A program made the position numbers and the translations under genes. 53,443 nt of DNA from Candidatus Cloacimonetes bacterium 4572_55. Its GTDB lineage: Bacteria > 4572-55. Location: contig NBMB01000006.1 in the NCBI GenBank assembly GCA_002084765.1, positions 1 through 53,443 on the forward strand, in the 5' to 3' direction. The notes under the pieces are model-generated. The model saw only the letters and a program-made list of their open reading frames with translations. It was not told the origin of the DNA and did not search any database. Shown here in pieces: positions 45,128 through 53,443 of this stretch. Positions within the stretch are counted from its first letter, which is position 1; every line of letters begins with the position of its first letter.

Positions 45128-46819
45128 TAGTATTTGCGCTAACTCTCTTGCTTTCCGATAATGACGCCTTATGATTTCTCGCTGAGATTTGGTCTCAATA
45201 ATCTCCCATGGGAAAAGTTCGTCCGGTTCTCGCTCTCGGTATAGATAGAAGTCGAGATCGATCCCCAAGTTCTTGATGGCTGTTTGTGGTTTTTCCCCAT
45301 GTATCAGTTGATGATGCAGAAGCTTACCGATTCGGCGGTCGCCCCGAGATAAGAGCGATTGCACAATCGCCTCTCGCGGACTGTACGACTGAACTCGAAC
45401 TCCTCCGTCCCGACGGAACGCGCGTGTGATCCTCTCAATCTTTTTTCGGATTGATTGAGGTCGTTCATTCGCGCGCCATTGGAAAGGTGTTTGAGGTTTT
45501 GGCACAAATGGATTGAGACTGACCGTGATTCGGCTCCGCGATTTTGGCGAAAATTTCAGATAGCGTTGGTGGTGATTCTTTATATTGCGGGTCAGGTTGA
45601 TGATCGCGTCTATGTCCGACTCTTTTTCCCAGGGCAGCCCCACGATAAAATAGAGTTTGACCATCGCAATGCCCGCGTCTCCAGCAAGTTGCGCTGCGAG
45701 CAGCAGCGTCTCCTCCGCTATTGGTTTGTTGATGATACGTCTCATACGCATGGAGCCAGCCTCCGGAGCGATCGTGACAGTCCGGATTCCTCTATCATGC
45801 AGAATCGCCATAAATTCCCTCGTCAAACGGTCTGCTCTTAACGACGCCAGACCCAAATCCAGACCTTGACCCGCAATATTTTTGCATATCATATCGAATT
45901 GCGGATGGTCGGCAATCGCGCTACCAACCAGACCGATCTTATCTGTCAGGCTCTCGGCGATCATCCGCTCGACGCTCTCACGGCTGCGGAAAGAAAGAGG
46001 CCGATAGCTATAACTGATCGCGCAGAATCGGCACCCATAAGGACAGCCTCGATTCATTTCTACCAGAGAGACGTCGCCAAACGCGGAATTTTTCGTTGAG
46101 ATAACGCTCTGGTTGGGATAAGGCGAGATGTCCGAGATATATCCACGCTTCACACGGGCTGGAACTTCTCGATTCTGCGTCATCGACAACAGGCGTCCTC
46201 CCCCGTCGTAAACAGGGTCGTAATAGGACGGCACATAGACATTTTCCAGCCTGGAGAGGTCAGCGATCAACTCGTCTCGCCGCCGATTTTTGCAAAAACT
46301 TTCGGTGAATTGCCGCATAAATTTTGGGATCAATTCCTCGCCGTCGCCGACCAGAAAAATGTCGATAAAATCAGCAATCGGCTCTGGATTCAGAAAAGAT
46401 ATCGCGCCGCCTGCGATCACAAGCGGGGAGTCTTCTCCGCGCTGCCGAGAAAATAAGGGAATTCCTGATAATCGCAGTATCTCCAACATGTTAATGAAAT
46501 CCATCTCGAATGAAAGTGAGAACGCAATGATAAAAAATGTGGATAAGGGAGAGACGGTCTCCAAGCTGCACAGCTCGTTTCCACTCTTTTCTAAAAGGGA
46601 TTTTATCTTTGAATCCGGCAGAAACGCGCGCTCGCAGCAGACGTCCTTTTGTTCGTTGAACAGCCGGTAAGCCACCTGAAATCCCAGAGAAGCGACGCCG
46701 GTTTTATAGAGGTTCGGATAGACAAGGACGATTTTGATGGGCGCGGAGAGATTTGGCTCTACTGACCGTTTTTCACGGGAGAGGGCTTGCTCGGAATATT
46801 TTCGTAGTCGCCAGGGCAT
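45119..46819 (-). CDS. B12-binding-domain radical SAM protein
   Basis: 566 residues from ATG 46819; no strong ribosome-binding site is evident. The N-terminal part (residues about 25-190) has a Rossmann-like cobalamin-binding pattern (IKIVLVYPNLYKTGVASLG, later VIAGGAISFLNPEPIADFID and FLVGDGEE). The radical SAM domain carries the CxxxCxxC motif in NRGCPYGCRFC (about residues 258-267), then PEAGSMRMRRIINK and IVGLPWEKESDID. The C-terminal region ends with ELFPWEII, as in other uncharacterised B12-radical-SAM proteins of the COG1032/TIGR03960 kind (from memory). The reaction is unknown; methylation or other radical chemistry on tRNA or lipid would be typical of relatives. It is convergent with, and overlaps by 9 nt, the HD-domain gene. 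Confidence 0.88.
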   Translation of the reverse strand: MPWRLRKYSEQALSREKRSVEPNLSAPIKIVLVYPNLYKTGVASLGFQVAYRLFNEQKDVCCERAFLPDSKIKSLLEKSGNELCSLETVSPLSTFFIIAFSLSFEMDFINMLEILRLSGIPLFSRQRGEDSPLVIAGGAISFLNPEPIADFIDIFLVGDGEELIPKFMRQFTESFCKNRRRDELIADLSRLENVYVPSYYDPVYDGGGRLLSMTQNREVPARVKRGYISDISPYPNQSVISTKNSAFGDVSLVEMNRGCPYGCRFCAISYSYRPLSFRSRESVERMIAESLTDKIGLVGSAIADHPQFDMICKNIAGQGLDLGLASLRADRLTREFMAILHDRGIRTVTIAPEAGSMRMRRIINKPIAEETLLLAAQLAGDAGIAMVKLYFIVGLPWEKESDIDAIINLTRNIKNHHQRYLKFSPKSRSRITVSLNPFVPKPQTPFQWRANERPQSIRKKIERITRAFRRDGGVRVQSYSPREAIVQSLLSRGDRRIGKLLHHQLIHGEKPQTAIKNLGIDLDFYLYREREPDELFPWEIIETKSQREIIRRHYRKARELAQILLG

Positions 46820-46852
46820 AACAGAATTCTCATTTTTTGATTTGGAGGCATT

Positions 46853-46909
46853 ATGAAATATTTCGTAAAAGGACTCTTTTTTATCTCTTTTTTTATCATT
46901 TCCAACTGA
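46853..46909 (+). pseudogene. 18-codon signal-peptide-only ORF
   Basis: GGAGG at 46844-46848 lies 4 nt before ATG 46853. The frame reads MKYFVKGLFFISFFIISN and stops at TGA 46907-46909. The sequence is an ideal signal-peptide start (basic n-region, hydrophobic core) with nothing after it, and a copy of the interspersed repeat begins 33 nt later. Most likely it is the 5' remnant of a secreted-protein gene; a tiny membrane peptide is the alternative. Confidence 0.35.
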
Positions 46910-46942
46910 CCCGAATGTGATATACGCTGTCTCCCAAATCTA

Positions 46943-47040
46943 TTTTAATCTGTGATAATCTGCGTAATCTGCGGATCGAGTTCCGTTCTTAATCTGTGAT
47001 AATCTGCGTAATCTGCGGATCGATTATCCGTGATGACAGG
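46943..47040 (+). repeat. two tandem copies of the interspersed repeat, 44-bp period
   Basis: Units begin at about 46947 and 46991. Each reads AATCTGTGATAATCTGCGT, AATCTGCGGATCGA and then a TTCCG or TATCCG tail; the second ends CCGTGATGACAGG like the copy at 44181. It lies in the gap between the radical-SAM gene and the minus-strand terminator. Confidence 0.92.
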
Positions 47041-47048
47041 GGGTCATT

Positions 47049-47092
47049 AAATAAAATCCCGAACGCGTATGCATCCGGGATTTTGTTTTATT
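47049..47092 (-). terminator. rho-independent terminator of the minus-strand Asp-box gene
   Basis: AAAATCCCG (47053-47061) pairs with CGGGATTTT (47076-47084), with T-rich sequence following on the minus strand. It lies about 25 nt after the Asp-box gene's stop. Confidence 0.8.
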
Positions 47093-47107
47093 AAGAAAAA
47101 TAATTTC

Positions 47108-49735
47108 TTATTTCAACAGAGTGCAATATCGGGTTTCGACATGATCTCCGATCCGAATCCGATATAGGTATTTCCCCGCGCTCACCACGGTCTGTCCACT
47201 CTCATCCTTGCCGTCCCATAATGCCTCGAAATCGCCTGCGGAATGAATTCGATTGACCGGCTCCCGCACTAACTGACCGGATATATTATAGATAGCGAGG
47301 GAAACCCGGCTTGTTTGAGGCACATGATATTCGATTGTTGTGGAGGGATTAAATGGATTTGGGTAATTCTGACGCAATAAAGAGGCGTGCTCCTGGGTCT
47401 CGTTATCCAGTTTTTCTGTTGGAGTGAGATCGGCAAGATCGATTTTATACATGGATCGTCCATGTGTGCCCGCGACCAAAAATCGTTCGGCAGCATGAAT
47501 TTTGACGTCGTAAACCGAGACAATCGGCATTCCCTCTCCAAGCGGCTGCCAGGTCTGACCAGAATTGTCGCTATAGTAGCAGCCCACATCGGTTCCGACA
47601 TAAATAAGTTCACGATAAAAGGGATCGACCCGCGTCACATTGATGGGTCCATCGGGCAGATTTCCAGAAATATCTGTCCAGGTTTCTCCCATGTCGTCAG
47701 TGCGAAAAATATGAGGCTCTGGCGAGTTCCACTTTAATCCGGAAAATGAGACGTACGCAATTGCCGCGTCAAAAGGATCGACCGCCACCCTTGTCACCCA
47801 GCGATAGGGAAGCTCTTCCGAGATCAAATTCCAGTTTTGGCCTTGATCTGACGTGACCCAGACCTGACTTCCATCGCATCCGACATAAACCACTTGCGGA
47901 TCTGTTGGCGCGGCGGCAATAGTGGTGATGGTTCCCAGCCGACCCCCGGACGAAGAGGCCAGAATCGGGCTGATCGGCTCCCAAAAATCTGCGCCGTTCT
48001 CTGAACGATACACGCGGTTGGTTCCGTAATACATGATATTTGGATTCACCGGGTCCATCTCCACCGGCGTATTCCAGTTTGTCGGCTCGTCTTGATTCAC
48101 ACCGTCCAAAGCGTAATAAAAGCTGTATCCGCCATCGTCCGATTTTGCCAGATTTCCCCTCTGAGATTCTGCATAAATAATATCAGGATTGTGATAATTA
48201 ACCAGGCAATAAAAACCATCCCCTCCAAATATGCGATGCCAGTTGTCAGTATCGCCGGTCAAGGTGCGCAGGGTGCCGTTATCCTGAGTTCCGCCGTATA
48301 ACCGTTCTGGATTGATTGCGTCGATCTCGATCTCGTAGAATTGGGTGATCGGCAATTCGTCGACTTTTGTCCAATTGTATCCACGATTCTCGGAGATATA
48401 TAACCCCCCGTCGTTCCCGCTAATAAGACGATCCGGGTTGTCGGGAAAGAATTCCAGGGCATGGTGGTCTACATGAAAATCATATTGATAATAATAGTCA
48501 TAACCGTAGAGAATAGGCCATGTTTGCCCTCCATTCTCTGACCCCATCAAGCCGACGTCCAGGACAAAAATGTTGTCAGGATCCGTGGGGTGGACTCGGA
48601 TATTTCCGAAATACCAACTGAATCCGGCTGTTTCGGAGAGGTCAAAGGATGGCGCAACTTCTTCCCAAGAATCGCCTCCATCATCGGTGCGATACAGTCC
48701 GATAATCGCGCTCCCGTCGGTATAGTTGGCGTAGAGAATTTGGGGGTTAGATGGAGAGATCGCCAGTCCGATGCGTCCCACAGGCTCGGCGTCTGGGTTT
48801 GGCAGACCCGCTGACAGCTCTTCCCAACTCTCTCCGCGATCGGTTGACTTGTAGATGCCGCTACTCGCTCCATACAGATGTGTGCCAAAATCGGGATAGC
48901 GCGCCCGTTCCCAAAAAGAGGCGTACAATATGCTCGGATCCTGGGGATTCAGAGCAAAGTCCACCGCGCCCGTGGAATCTGAGACAAACAGAGACTGTTC
49001 CCAATCTTCTCCGCCATTATCGCTGAGAAACAGCCCGCGCTGAGGTGTGGGGCTGAAATAGGATCCCAAAGCCGCGACATAGACTCGGTCTGAATCGGTT
49101 GGATCCACGACAATCCGACCGATCGCATACGACTCGCCCAATCCGATGGAGCTCCAGGTCGCGCCGCTGTCCGTCGATTTATACACTCCGCCGCCGGAGA
49201 GATTGTTATGCCCGCCATTCGCTTCGCCAGTTCCGACATAGATCACGGATGTGTTGGCGGGATCAATCGCGATATCGCCGACAGGCAGCACAGCTTGATC
49301 GTCAAAAATAGGCACCCAACTCAAGCCGCTGTCCGTCGATTTGAAGACGCCGCCAGTCGCCGCGCCTGCATAGAGCGTTTCTGGATTTTGCGGATCAATA
49401 GCAATGTCGGAGACGCGCCCCTGAATATTTGTCGGCCCAGCAAACTCCCATTCCATATTACGAGTGGTCCGGGTTTCCCGCATGGCTTTTGCCTGCTCAA
49501 TCATCTCAGTGTACGCGTGAGGGTCAGCGGTTCCATGAGGGAAAAGCCTCTGCTCCATTGCCCACTCGGAAGGGCGCATATCCGGACCAGGTTTTCCATC
49601 ATCGTCGATGGGGCGAGGCGGAATGGTTCGGTCCAGAGTGGCTCTGTCCGGGGCGTTTGTCCTCAATAATGTAGAAATAGAAAAAAGGATGAGAAGTGAC
49701 GCAGGGATGGTCATAGATCGAAAAAATCGTTTCAT
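47108..49735 (-). CDS. secreted Asp-box (sortilin/BNR-like) beta-propeller protein with T9SS-type tail
   Basis: 875 residues; ATG 49735 follows AGGAGAG on the minus strand. A signal peptide (MKRFFRSMTIPASLLILFSI) is followed by a short charged region. I count about twelve Asp-box motifs (STDSGLSW, STDSGATW, SDNGGEDW, STDRGESW, TDDGGDSW, SENGGQTW, TSDQGQNW, TDDMGETW, SDNSGQTW and weaker ones) at roughly 50-60-residue spacing, which predicts two beta-propellers of the VPS10/sortilin or BNR class. The C-terminal domain has RQNYPNPFNPSTT and ends RYCTLLK. Members of this class are annotated as glycosyl hydrolases, but no catalytic residues can be assigned, so binding of glycans or proteins at the surface is the safer inference. 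The upstream minus-strand gene is separated by a terminator. Confidence 0.88.
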   Translation of the reverse strand: MKRFFRSMTIPASLLILFSISTLLRTNAPDRATLDRTIPPRPIDDDGKPGPDMRPSEWAMEQRLFPHGTADPHAYTEMIEQAKAMRETRTTRNMEWEFAGPTNIQGRVSDIAIDPQNPETLYAGAATGGVFKSTDSGLSWVPIFDDQAVLPVGDIAIDPANTSVIYVGTGEANGGHNNLSGGGVYKSTDSGATWSSIGLGESYAIGRIVVDPTDSDRVYVAALGSYFSPTPQRGLFLSDNGGEDWEQSLFVSDSTGAVDFALNPQDPSILYASFWERARYPDFGTHLYGASSGIYKSTDRGESWEELSAGLPNPDAEPVGRIGLAISPSNPQILYANYTDGSAIIGLYRTDDGGDSWEEVAPSFDLSETAGFSWYFGNIRVHPTDPDNIFVLDVGLMGSENGGQTWPILYGYDYYYQYDFHVDHHALEFFPDNPDRLISGNDGGLYISENRGYNWTKVDELPITQFYEIEIDAINPERLYGGTQDNGTLRTLTGDTDNWHRIFGGDGFYCLVNYHNPDIIYAESQRGNLAKSDDGGYSFYYALDGVNQDEPTNWNTPVEMDPVNPNIMYYGTNRVYRSENGADFWEPISPILASSSGGRLGTITTIAAAPTDPQVVYVGCDGSQVWVTSDQGQNWNLISEELPYRWVTRVAVDPFDAAIAYVSFSGLKWNSPEPHIFRTDDMGETWTDISGNLPDGPINVTRVDPFYRELIYVGTDVGCYYSDNSGQTWQPLGEGMPIVSVYDVKIHAAERFLVAGTHGRSMYKIDLADLTPTEKLDNETQEHASLLRQNYPNPFNPSTTIEYHVPQTSRVSLAIYNISGQLVREPVNRIHSAGDFEALWDGKDESGQTVVSAGKYLYRIRIGDHVETRYCTLLK

Positions 49736-49841
49736 TAGAAATACTCTCCTATTAAAAAATTAAAAATTAAAAATATAACTATTTAGCCGCTAATAGCGCG
49801 GATAACAATATTAGTTAAAAAATAAAAGGTGCCATCTTTTC

Positions 49842-49866
49842 AAAAAAATGACGTCTCTCACGTCAT
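49842..49866 (-). terminator. rho-independent terminator between the two minus-strand secreted-protein genes
   Basis: On the minus strand ATGACGT (from 49866), a GAGAG loop and ACGTCAT (to 49848) are followed by a run of T residues (A at 49842-49848 on the plus strand). It starts within 2 nt of the upstream gene's stop, so the two genes are probably separate transcripts. Confidence 0.75.
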
Positions 49867-49867
49867 G

Positions 49868-52800
49868 TTATTTCATCAAGATCATCTTCCTGGTCAGTTT
49901 AGAATCTTTTTCTCCGGTCTTCAGCTGATAGAAATAGACCCCGCTTGCCACATGGATTCCAGAGTCGTTTTTACCATCCCATCGAACCGTATGATGCCCC
50001 GCGACTTTCTCTTTGGAAAATAGGGTTTTGACCTTTTGTCCCGATATATTATAGACCGTCATTTCCGCGTGCATTCGGTTTGGCAGATAATAAGGGATCA
50101 GGGTTTGGGGATTAAAAGTATTCGGATAGTTTTGGAACAACATGACATGATCTGAAGCTGTGAATCTCTGATTCTCAACATCGATAGTTTCGCCGAAGAG
50201 GAACACATCCTCCTCGGTATTTGGACGCGATGGGATGATGTCAAACTGATCGTCTCCGGTCATTGATGGGGAAAATGGAACCTGACCGCGGCGACTTGCA
50301 GTGATCCAATACATGACTGGCACGGCGTTATCGACCAACTCTACCATGAATTCCGGGTTTGGAGTCTCGCTGTAGTCTACGTCGAATATCCAGAGCCATT
50401 CTCGGGGACCTTCAGATGCGACATTGTCAAACATATCGCTATTCCCAGGCCACCAAACCCCATCAACCAACCCCCCGCCTGGGAAAACGACCTCGCCTGT
50501 TTCCGGGTCGTAAGTTCTCGGTTGATTGTTCTCCAGAAATCCGACAGCGAGTCGCCTTGGCTCATCTGGATTTTCGATATCCCATGCCGATATTGGCACG
50601 CTCCGCTCAAAATTTTGAAAACTATAGCCTGGTTCCGCATGGATGATATGCTCGGCAAATTCCGGCTCCTCGGGGGGATTGCTGAAATTTCTACCGTATC
50701 GATACGCGTACGAGACATTGGGATCCTGCGGATCAAAATTCGGATCGTAATCGTTGGTATCAGGAACCCTCGCCAAAATGAGACGGGTTTTTTTCAGTTC
50801 ATTTGCCGGGACGCACGGATCGCCCCCGCCAAAAACCCAATTGGGGCATCCCCAGCCAATAGCACCGCGAAATCCTTCCCGTCCGAAATCGCCTCTTGCC
50901 CATGTGATCCGCCTTTCGCCTTGCGGGATATCCCACCCCCACAGCTCTGGTTGATCGGGATTTGTATAAACGTCTCCGGGCAGAACTCCCGGAGACTGCC
51001 CTATCACCCGAACCATCACGCCATGCACCACTGGAAATTCATAATTCTCCATATTTTGCTGTTGATCGGTCAATAGGTATTCGCCGGTAGTCAGGTCTTG
51101 GAGGTTCCAGAGCGCGTGTGTCCCTCCCTCTTGCGCTGTGAAGGTGATCTCATACCTGTCCCCGGTCAGCTGGGTGGGATCAATGACAAGCGGCTCGACA
51201 ATGCCGTTGCTTCTTCCATTTTCATGAATGACCGGGAGAAAAAATCCGTTATAGTCTCCCTCTGGAAAAACTTCGATGATCTCCACCGGACTCTCAATAG
51301 CTCGAATTTCCGCGGTCGAGTCTGGATTGTAGTAATACGCAGTCACCGCATAGAGATATTCCCGTCCATTGATCAAATCTTCGCCCTCCAAGAAGTCCTC
51401 GGTAATATGAAGCGAATTCTGAATCCCGCTGTCGGTTCCATGCTGCACTGGGATTTCGACGATATCGCCGGTTTCCGGATCAATCATGGGCTGGGTGATC
51501 TCGGTTACGCCGTTCACGACGTCAAAGACAGCGATTTGAGCCGGCTGTTGGGACATGCTGAACTGATAGACATTATATCCCTCGAATTGGAAATTTGGGT
51601 CTTGATAGTCGGTCTCCGCGGCATGATTCCAGATGAGGGTGATCTCTACATCGCCAGGGTAGATAGTCACTTCCGGGGAGATCGGGGTATTCGGCGTCGG
51701 GGGGAGGGAATCAAACCCGGCTTCAAACATAGACCCGGTCGAATAGGCATAGTATCGGAGGAGGCTAACCGAAGAGAGATAATCGTACCCCTGTGCTACA
51801 ATGAGAGCGGTTATGAGTTGCTGGACTCCCGGCTCGCCAAGTTCCGCCTCCCCATCTTCATCGATATCTTGCCAGGGCGGCAGTGTGAAGGGGCCCGAGG
51901 AGGGGATCATTCGCCGGTCGCTCGAATTCGTGTCGATCCATCCTTGTCCTGTGATCGGGTCGCCGGAGAACATGTAGGGGGTGATTTGTCCGGTTATCGG
52001 ATTAATTATTGGCCACCCATCTCCTCCAAAGCCTTGCAGACACGCGTATGACTCCAGAGCCCAATGCGGGTCAATTTCGTTGGGGAAACTGGAGAAGGAG
52101 GTCATTTTCAACATTTTTGCGTTATAAAAAATTCTACCGTCTGGCAAAATCACTGTATCGGAGGGGTCGGCGGAAGGGACTATGGGGCCCTGCAAAACCT
52201 TAAGTCCTACTGCGGGAGGGCGAACCCCATACACGGGGTCGTAATTTTCTCCATTATAGCAATAGCCCATATCCAGGGTCGTGTCGCACCCAGCCAGATC
52301 ACTGCCGGAGGATCCAACGTCAGGGTCCGTCCACAAGCCAAGATAGGCGTCCTCGATCGTGTGACACCCTTTGTTCACGATTTTGTAATCCAAAAAGACA
52401 ACATTACCCAACGCGTCGTTTCGATTAAATCCATATACTGTGTGCTGTATTTCAACGCCCAGAGGAGGTGTGTTTCCAGGGCTTAGGTGGTGCTGAGAGG
52501 GATCGCCGTCGTGATAAACGGAAAAGAGGGTTTGAGAGCCGAGCAGACGGGGCGGTTCGCCCAGGTCGTAATGTCCATTTTCATTTTGGTCCAGATACGG
52601 CGCGCCTTGCTCAAAGGGCCACTCGGCATAGTCGGGAGAACTTTCGTCATCCCCTTGATTGATCTTATAAACCCGATAGTCCGGCGATTCGACGCCGCTG
52701 ATATACTCAAGATCCCCGCCTTCGCAGCCGATAATTTGACCGGGGATATACTCATGTCCGTACGCGGCGACTGTCACCCTCACCTCGCCGTCGATCTTAC

Positions 52801-53065
52801 CTCCGATCCATAATCCAGCGGAATAAACCAGGGTTTTATCCGTCCCTCGCGGAAACCAGAGACCCGGACCTACAAGTCCTTGGTCATAAGCAAATCTGCC
52901 GTAGTTGGTCGATATCATCTCAATGTTGTTGATGTCGATTCGAGAATTGGAATCCAAAATATAAGGCTGACCATCGCGAGACCCTCCCGATAAATCGGAA
53001 GGGGGAGCGGCTGCGCAAAACGCGGTGCCCATAAATAAAAAAATTAAAATAAGAAATCGTTTCAT
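49868..53065 (-). CDS. large secreted protein with FnIII-like segment and T9SS-type tail
   Basis: 1,065 residues. I place the start at ATG 53065, since GGGAGGAAC lies just upstream; the TTG at 53080 falls at the edge of that ribosome-binding site. The signal peptide is MKRFLILIFLFMGTAFCAAA. The N-terminal half is a family I know only from FCB-type genomes, with blocks such as SAGLWIGGKIDGEVRV, LDQNENGHYDLGEPP and DYKIVNKG; the Asp/Asn-rich stretches resemble calcium loops. A FnIII-like domain lies about residues 480-620 (PGDVEITLIWNHAAE). The C-terminal domain (about 975-1065) has FQNYPNTFNPQT and ends RKMILMK. No enzymatic motif was seen. It may have a surface or structural role. It precedes the Asp-box gene on the minus strand but ends in its own terminator. 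Confidence 0.85.
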   Translation of the reverse strand: MKRFLILIFLFMGTAFCAAAPPSDLSGGSRDGQPYILDSNSRIDINNIEMISTNYGRFAYDQGLVGPGLWFPRGTDKTLVYSAGLWIGGKIDGEVRVTVAAYGHEYIPGQIIGCEGGDLEYISGVESPDYRVYKINQGDDESSPDYAEWPFEQGAPYLDQNENGHYDLGEPPRLLGSQTLFSVYHDGDPSQHHLSPGNTPPLGVEIQHTVYGFNRNDALGNVVFLDYKIVNKGCHTIEDAYLGLWTDPDVGSSGSDLAGCDTTLDMGYCYNGENYDPVYGVRPPAVGLKVLQGPIVPSADPSDTVILPDGRIFYNAKMLKMTSFSSFPNEIDPHWALESYACLQGFGGDGWPIINPITGQITPYMFSGDPITGQGWIDTNSSDRRMIPSSGPFTLPPWQDIDEDGEAELGEPGVQQLITALIVAQGYDYLSSVSLLRYYAYSTGSMFEAGFDSLPPTPNTPISPEVTIYPGDVEITLIWNHAAETDYQDPNFQFEGYNVYQFSMSQQPAQIAVFDVVNGVTEITQPMIDPETGDIVEIPVQHGTDSGIQNSLHITEDFLEGEDLINGREYLYAVTAYYYNPDSTAEIRAIESPVEIIEVFPEGDYNGFFLPVIHENGRSNGIVEPLVIDPTQLTGDRYEITFTAQEGGTHALWNLQDLTTGEYLLTDQQQNMENYEFPVVHGVMVRVIGQSPGVLPGDVYTNPDQPELWGWDIPQGERRITWARGDFGREGFRGAIGWGCPNWVFGGGDPCVPANELKKTRLILARVPDTNDYDPNFDPQDPNVSYAYRYGRNFSNPPEEPEFAEHIIHAEPGYSFQNFERSVPISAWDIENPDEPRRLAVGFLENNQPRTYDPETGEVVFPGGGLVDGVWWPGNSDMFDNVASEGPREWLWIFDVDYSETPNPEFMVELVDNAVPVMYWITASRRGQVPFSPSMTGDDQFDIIPSRPNTEEDVFLFGETIDVENQRFTASDHVMLFQNYPNTFNPQTLIPYYLPNRMHAEMTVYNISGQKVKTLFSKEKVAGHHTVRWDGKNDSGIHVASGVYFYQLKTGEKDSKLTRKMILMK

Positions 53066-53193
53066 ACAAGTTCCTCCCAAGTCGAAATCGGTTAAAAATA
53101 TTTTTTTTTGAATTTACCAGTCGTTATATACCGCAAGAAGCGTGCAAGATCTTCAAGGAAGACCCGGTTGATCAAAAACCTGATAAATAATAC

Positions 53194-53218
53194 CTACTCC
53201 GTGATCTGAACGGAGTAG
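53194..53218. repeat. 9-bp inverted repeat in the terminal intergenic region
   Basis: CTACTCCGT (53194-53202) pairs with ACGGAGTAG (53210-53218) around a 7-nt loop, with no T tract. The rest of 53066-53443 shows no gene. An ATG at 53407 opens a frame running off the window edge (MRISEPLFGLTL) but lacks a good ribosome-binding site and is too short to call. Confidence 0.55.
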
Positions 53219-53443
53219 ATAGATTTGTGGGATGGTTTGTTTAGCGATTACTTTTCAGATTTTGTTCAGATTTCGACAGACTGACCAGCTCAGTACTGTC
53301 TAACCTGCATTATTCATAAGCCTCGGAGAACCAGAAATATCAGATGTTTGATATTTAATGGGTTAAAGTCTATTTTTAACGACATTTCCAAGAGAACTCA
53401 GCTTCTATGAGAATTTCAGAACCCTTATTTGGGCTGACTCTGC

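Noticed and set aside
53407-53443. Start of a new gene at the right edge
   Set aside because: Only 12 codons are visible and there is no convincing RBS.
1-53443. tRNA or rRNA genes
   Set aside because: No cloverleaf, T-loop or rRNA-like conserved stretch was recognised in any gap.

Overview
The window looks like a chromosomal segment of a Gram-negative bacterium from the wider FCB (Fibrobacteres-Chlorobi-Bacteroidetes) group, most likely one of its candidate phyla rather than Bacteroidota proper. Five secreted proteins end in a FlgD-Ig-like C-terminal domain that opens with a YPNPFNP-type motif and closes in a short hydrophobic stretch plus K or R, which is the hallmark of type IX secretion (T9SS) cargo. 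SurA-like, Omp85-like and TatC proteins show an outer membrane and a Tat pathway. Strong Shine-Dalgarno sequences and TTGACx/TATAxT promoters with 17-nt spacers are unlike typical Bacteroidota signals, so the exact phylum stays open. This placement is inference from protein style, not from a marker gene.

Layout. 1-13.3 kb: 3' part of a giant secreted protein built of Ig-like modules. Behind a strong UUCG stem-loop sits a 69-aa protein that is little more than a signal peptide, a Pro-rich linker, a membrane segment and a basic tail. 13.6-14.3 kb: terminator, a 36-bp tandem repeat array and a promoter. 14.3-25.2 kb: a second giant secreted protein with MAM-like, PPC, dockerin-like and cohesin-like parts and a T9SS-type tail. 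25.3-27.2 kb: divergent esterase and UDP-glucuronate decarboxylase genes, the second ending inside a 21-bp repeat array. 27.3-33.3 kb: envelope genes, namely a seven-repeat secreted protein without a normal start codon, a SurA-type chaperone/isomerase and a metallopeptidase-propeller-barrel protein. 33.5-36.0 kb: a membrane protein, tatC and an ABC ATPase, tightly packed. 36.3-40.6 kb: an overlapping three-gene 2-oxoacid:ferredoxin oxidoreductase operon in which a GltD-type FAD/NAD(P)H module has been inserted into the delta (ferredoxin) subunit and alpha and beta are fused. 40.8-43.9 kb: a secreted M14 carboxypeptidase with an FG-GAP propeller. 44.3-46.8 kb: convergent HD-domain and B12/radical-SAM genes. 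47.1-53.1 kb, minus strand: two more T9SS-type secreted proteins. The last 360 nt hold no gene I can support.

The whole window is threaded by one intergenic repeat family (core AATCTGCGTAATCTGCGGA, nine loci in both orientations) that sits at gene edges. It supplies the stop codon of one gene, terminates a mini-ORF that has an excellent ribosome-binding site, and abuts another gene's ribosome-binding site. The most interesting points are the GltD insertion in PorD, the small sorting-signal-like protein between the giant surface proteins, and the gene-edge behaviour of the repeat family.
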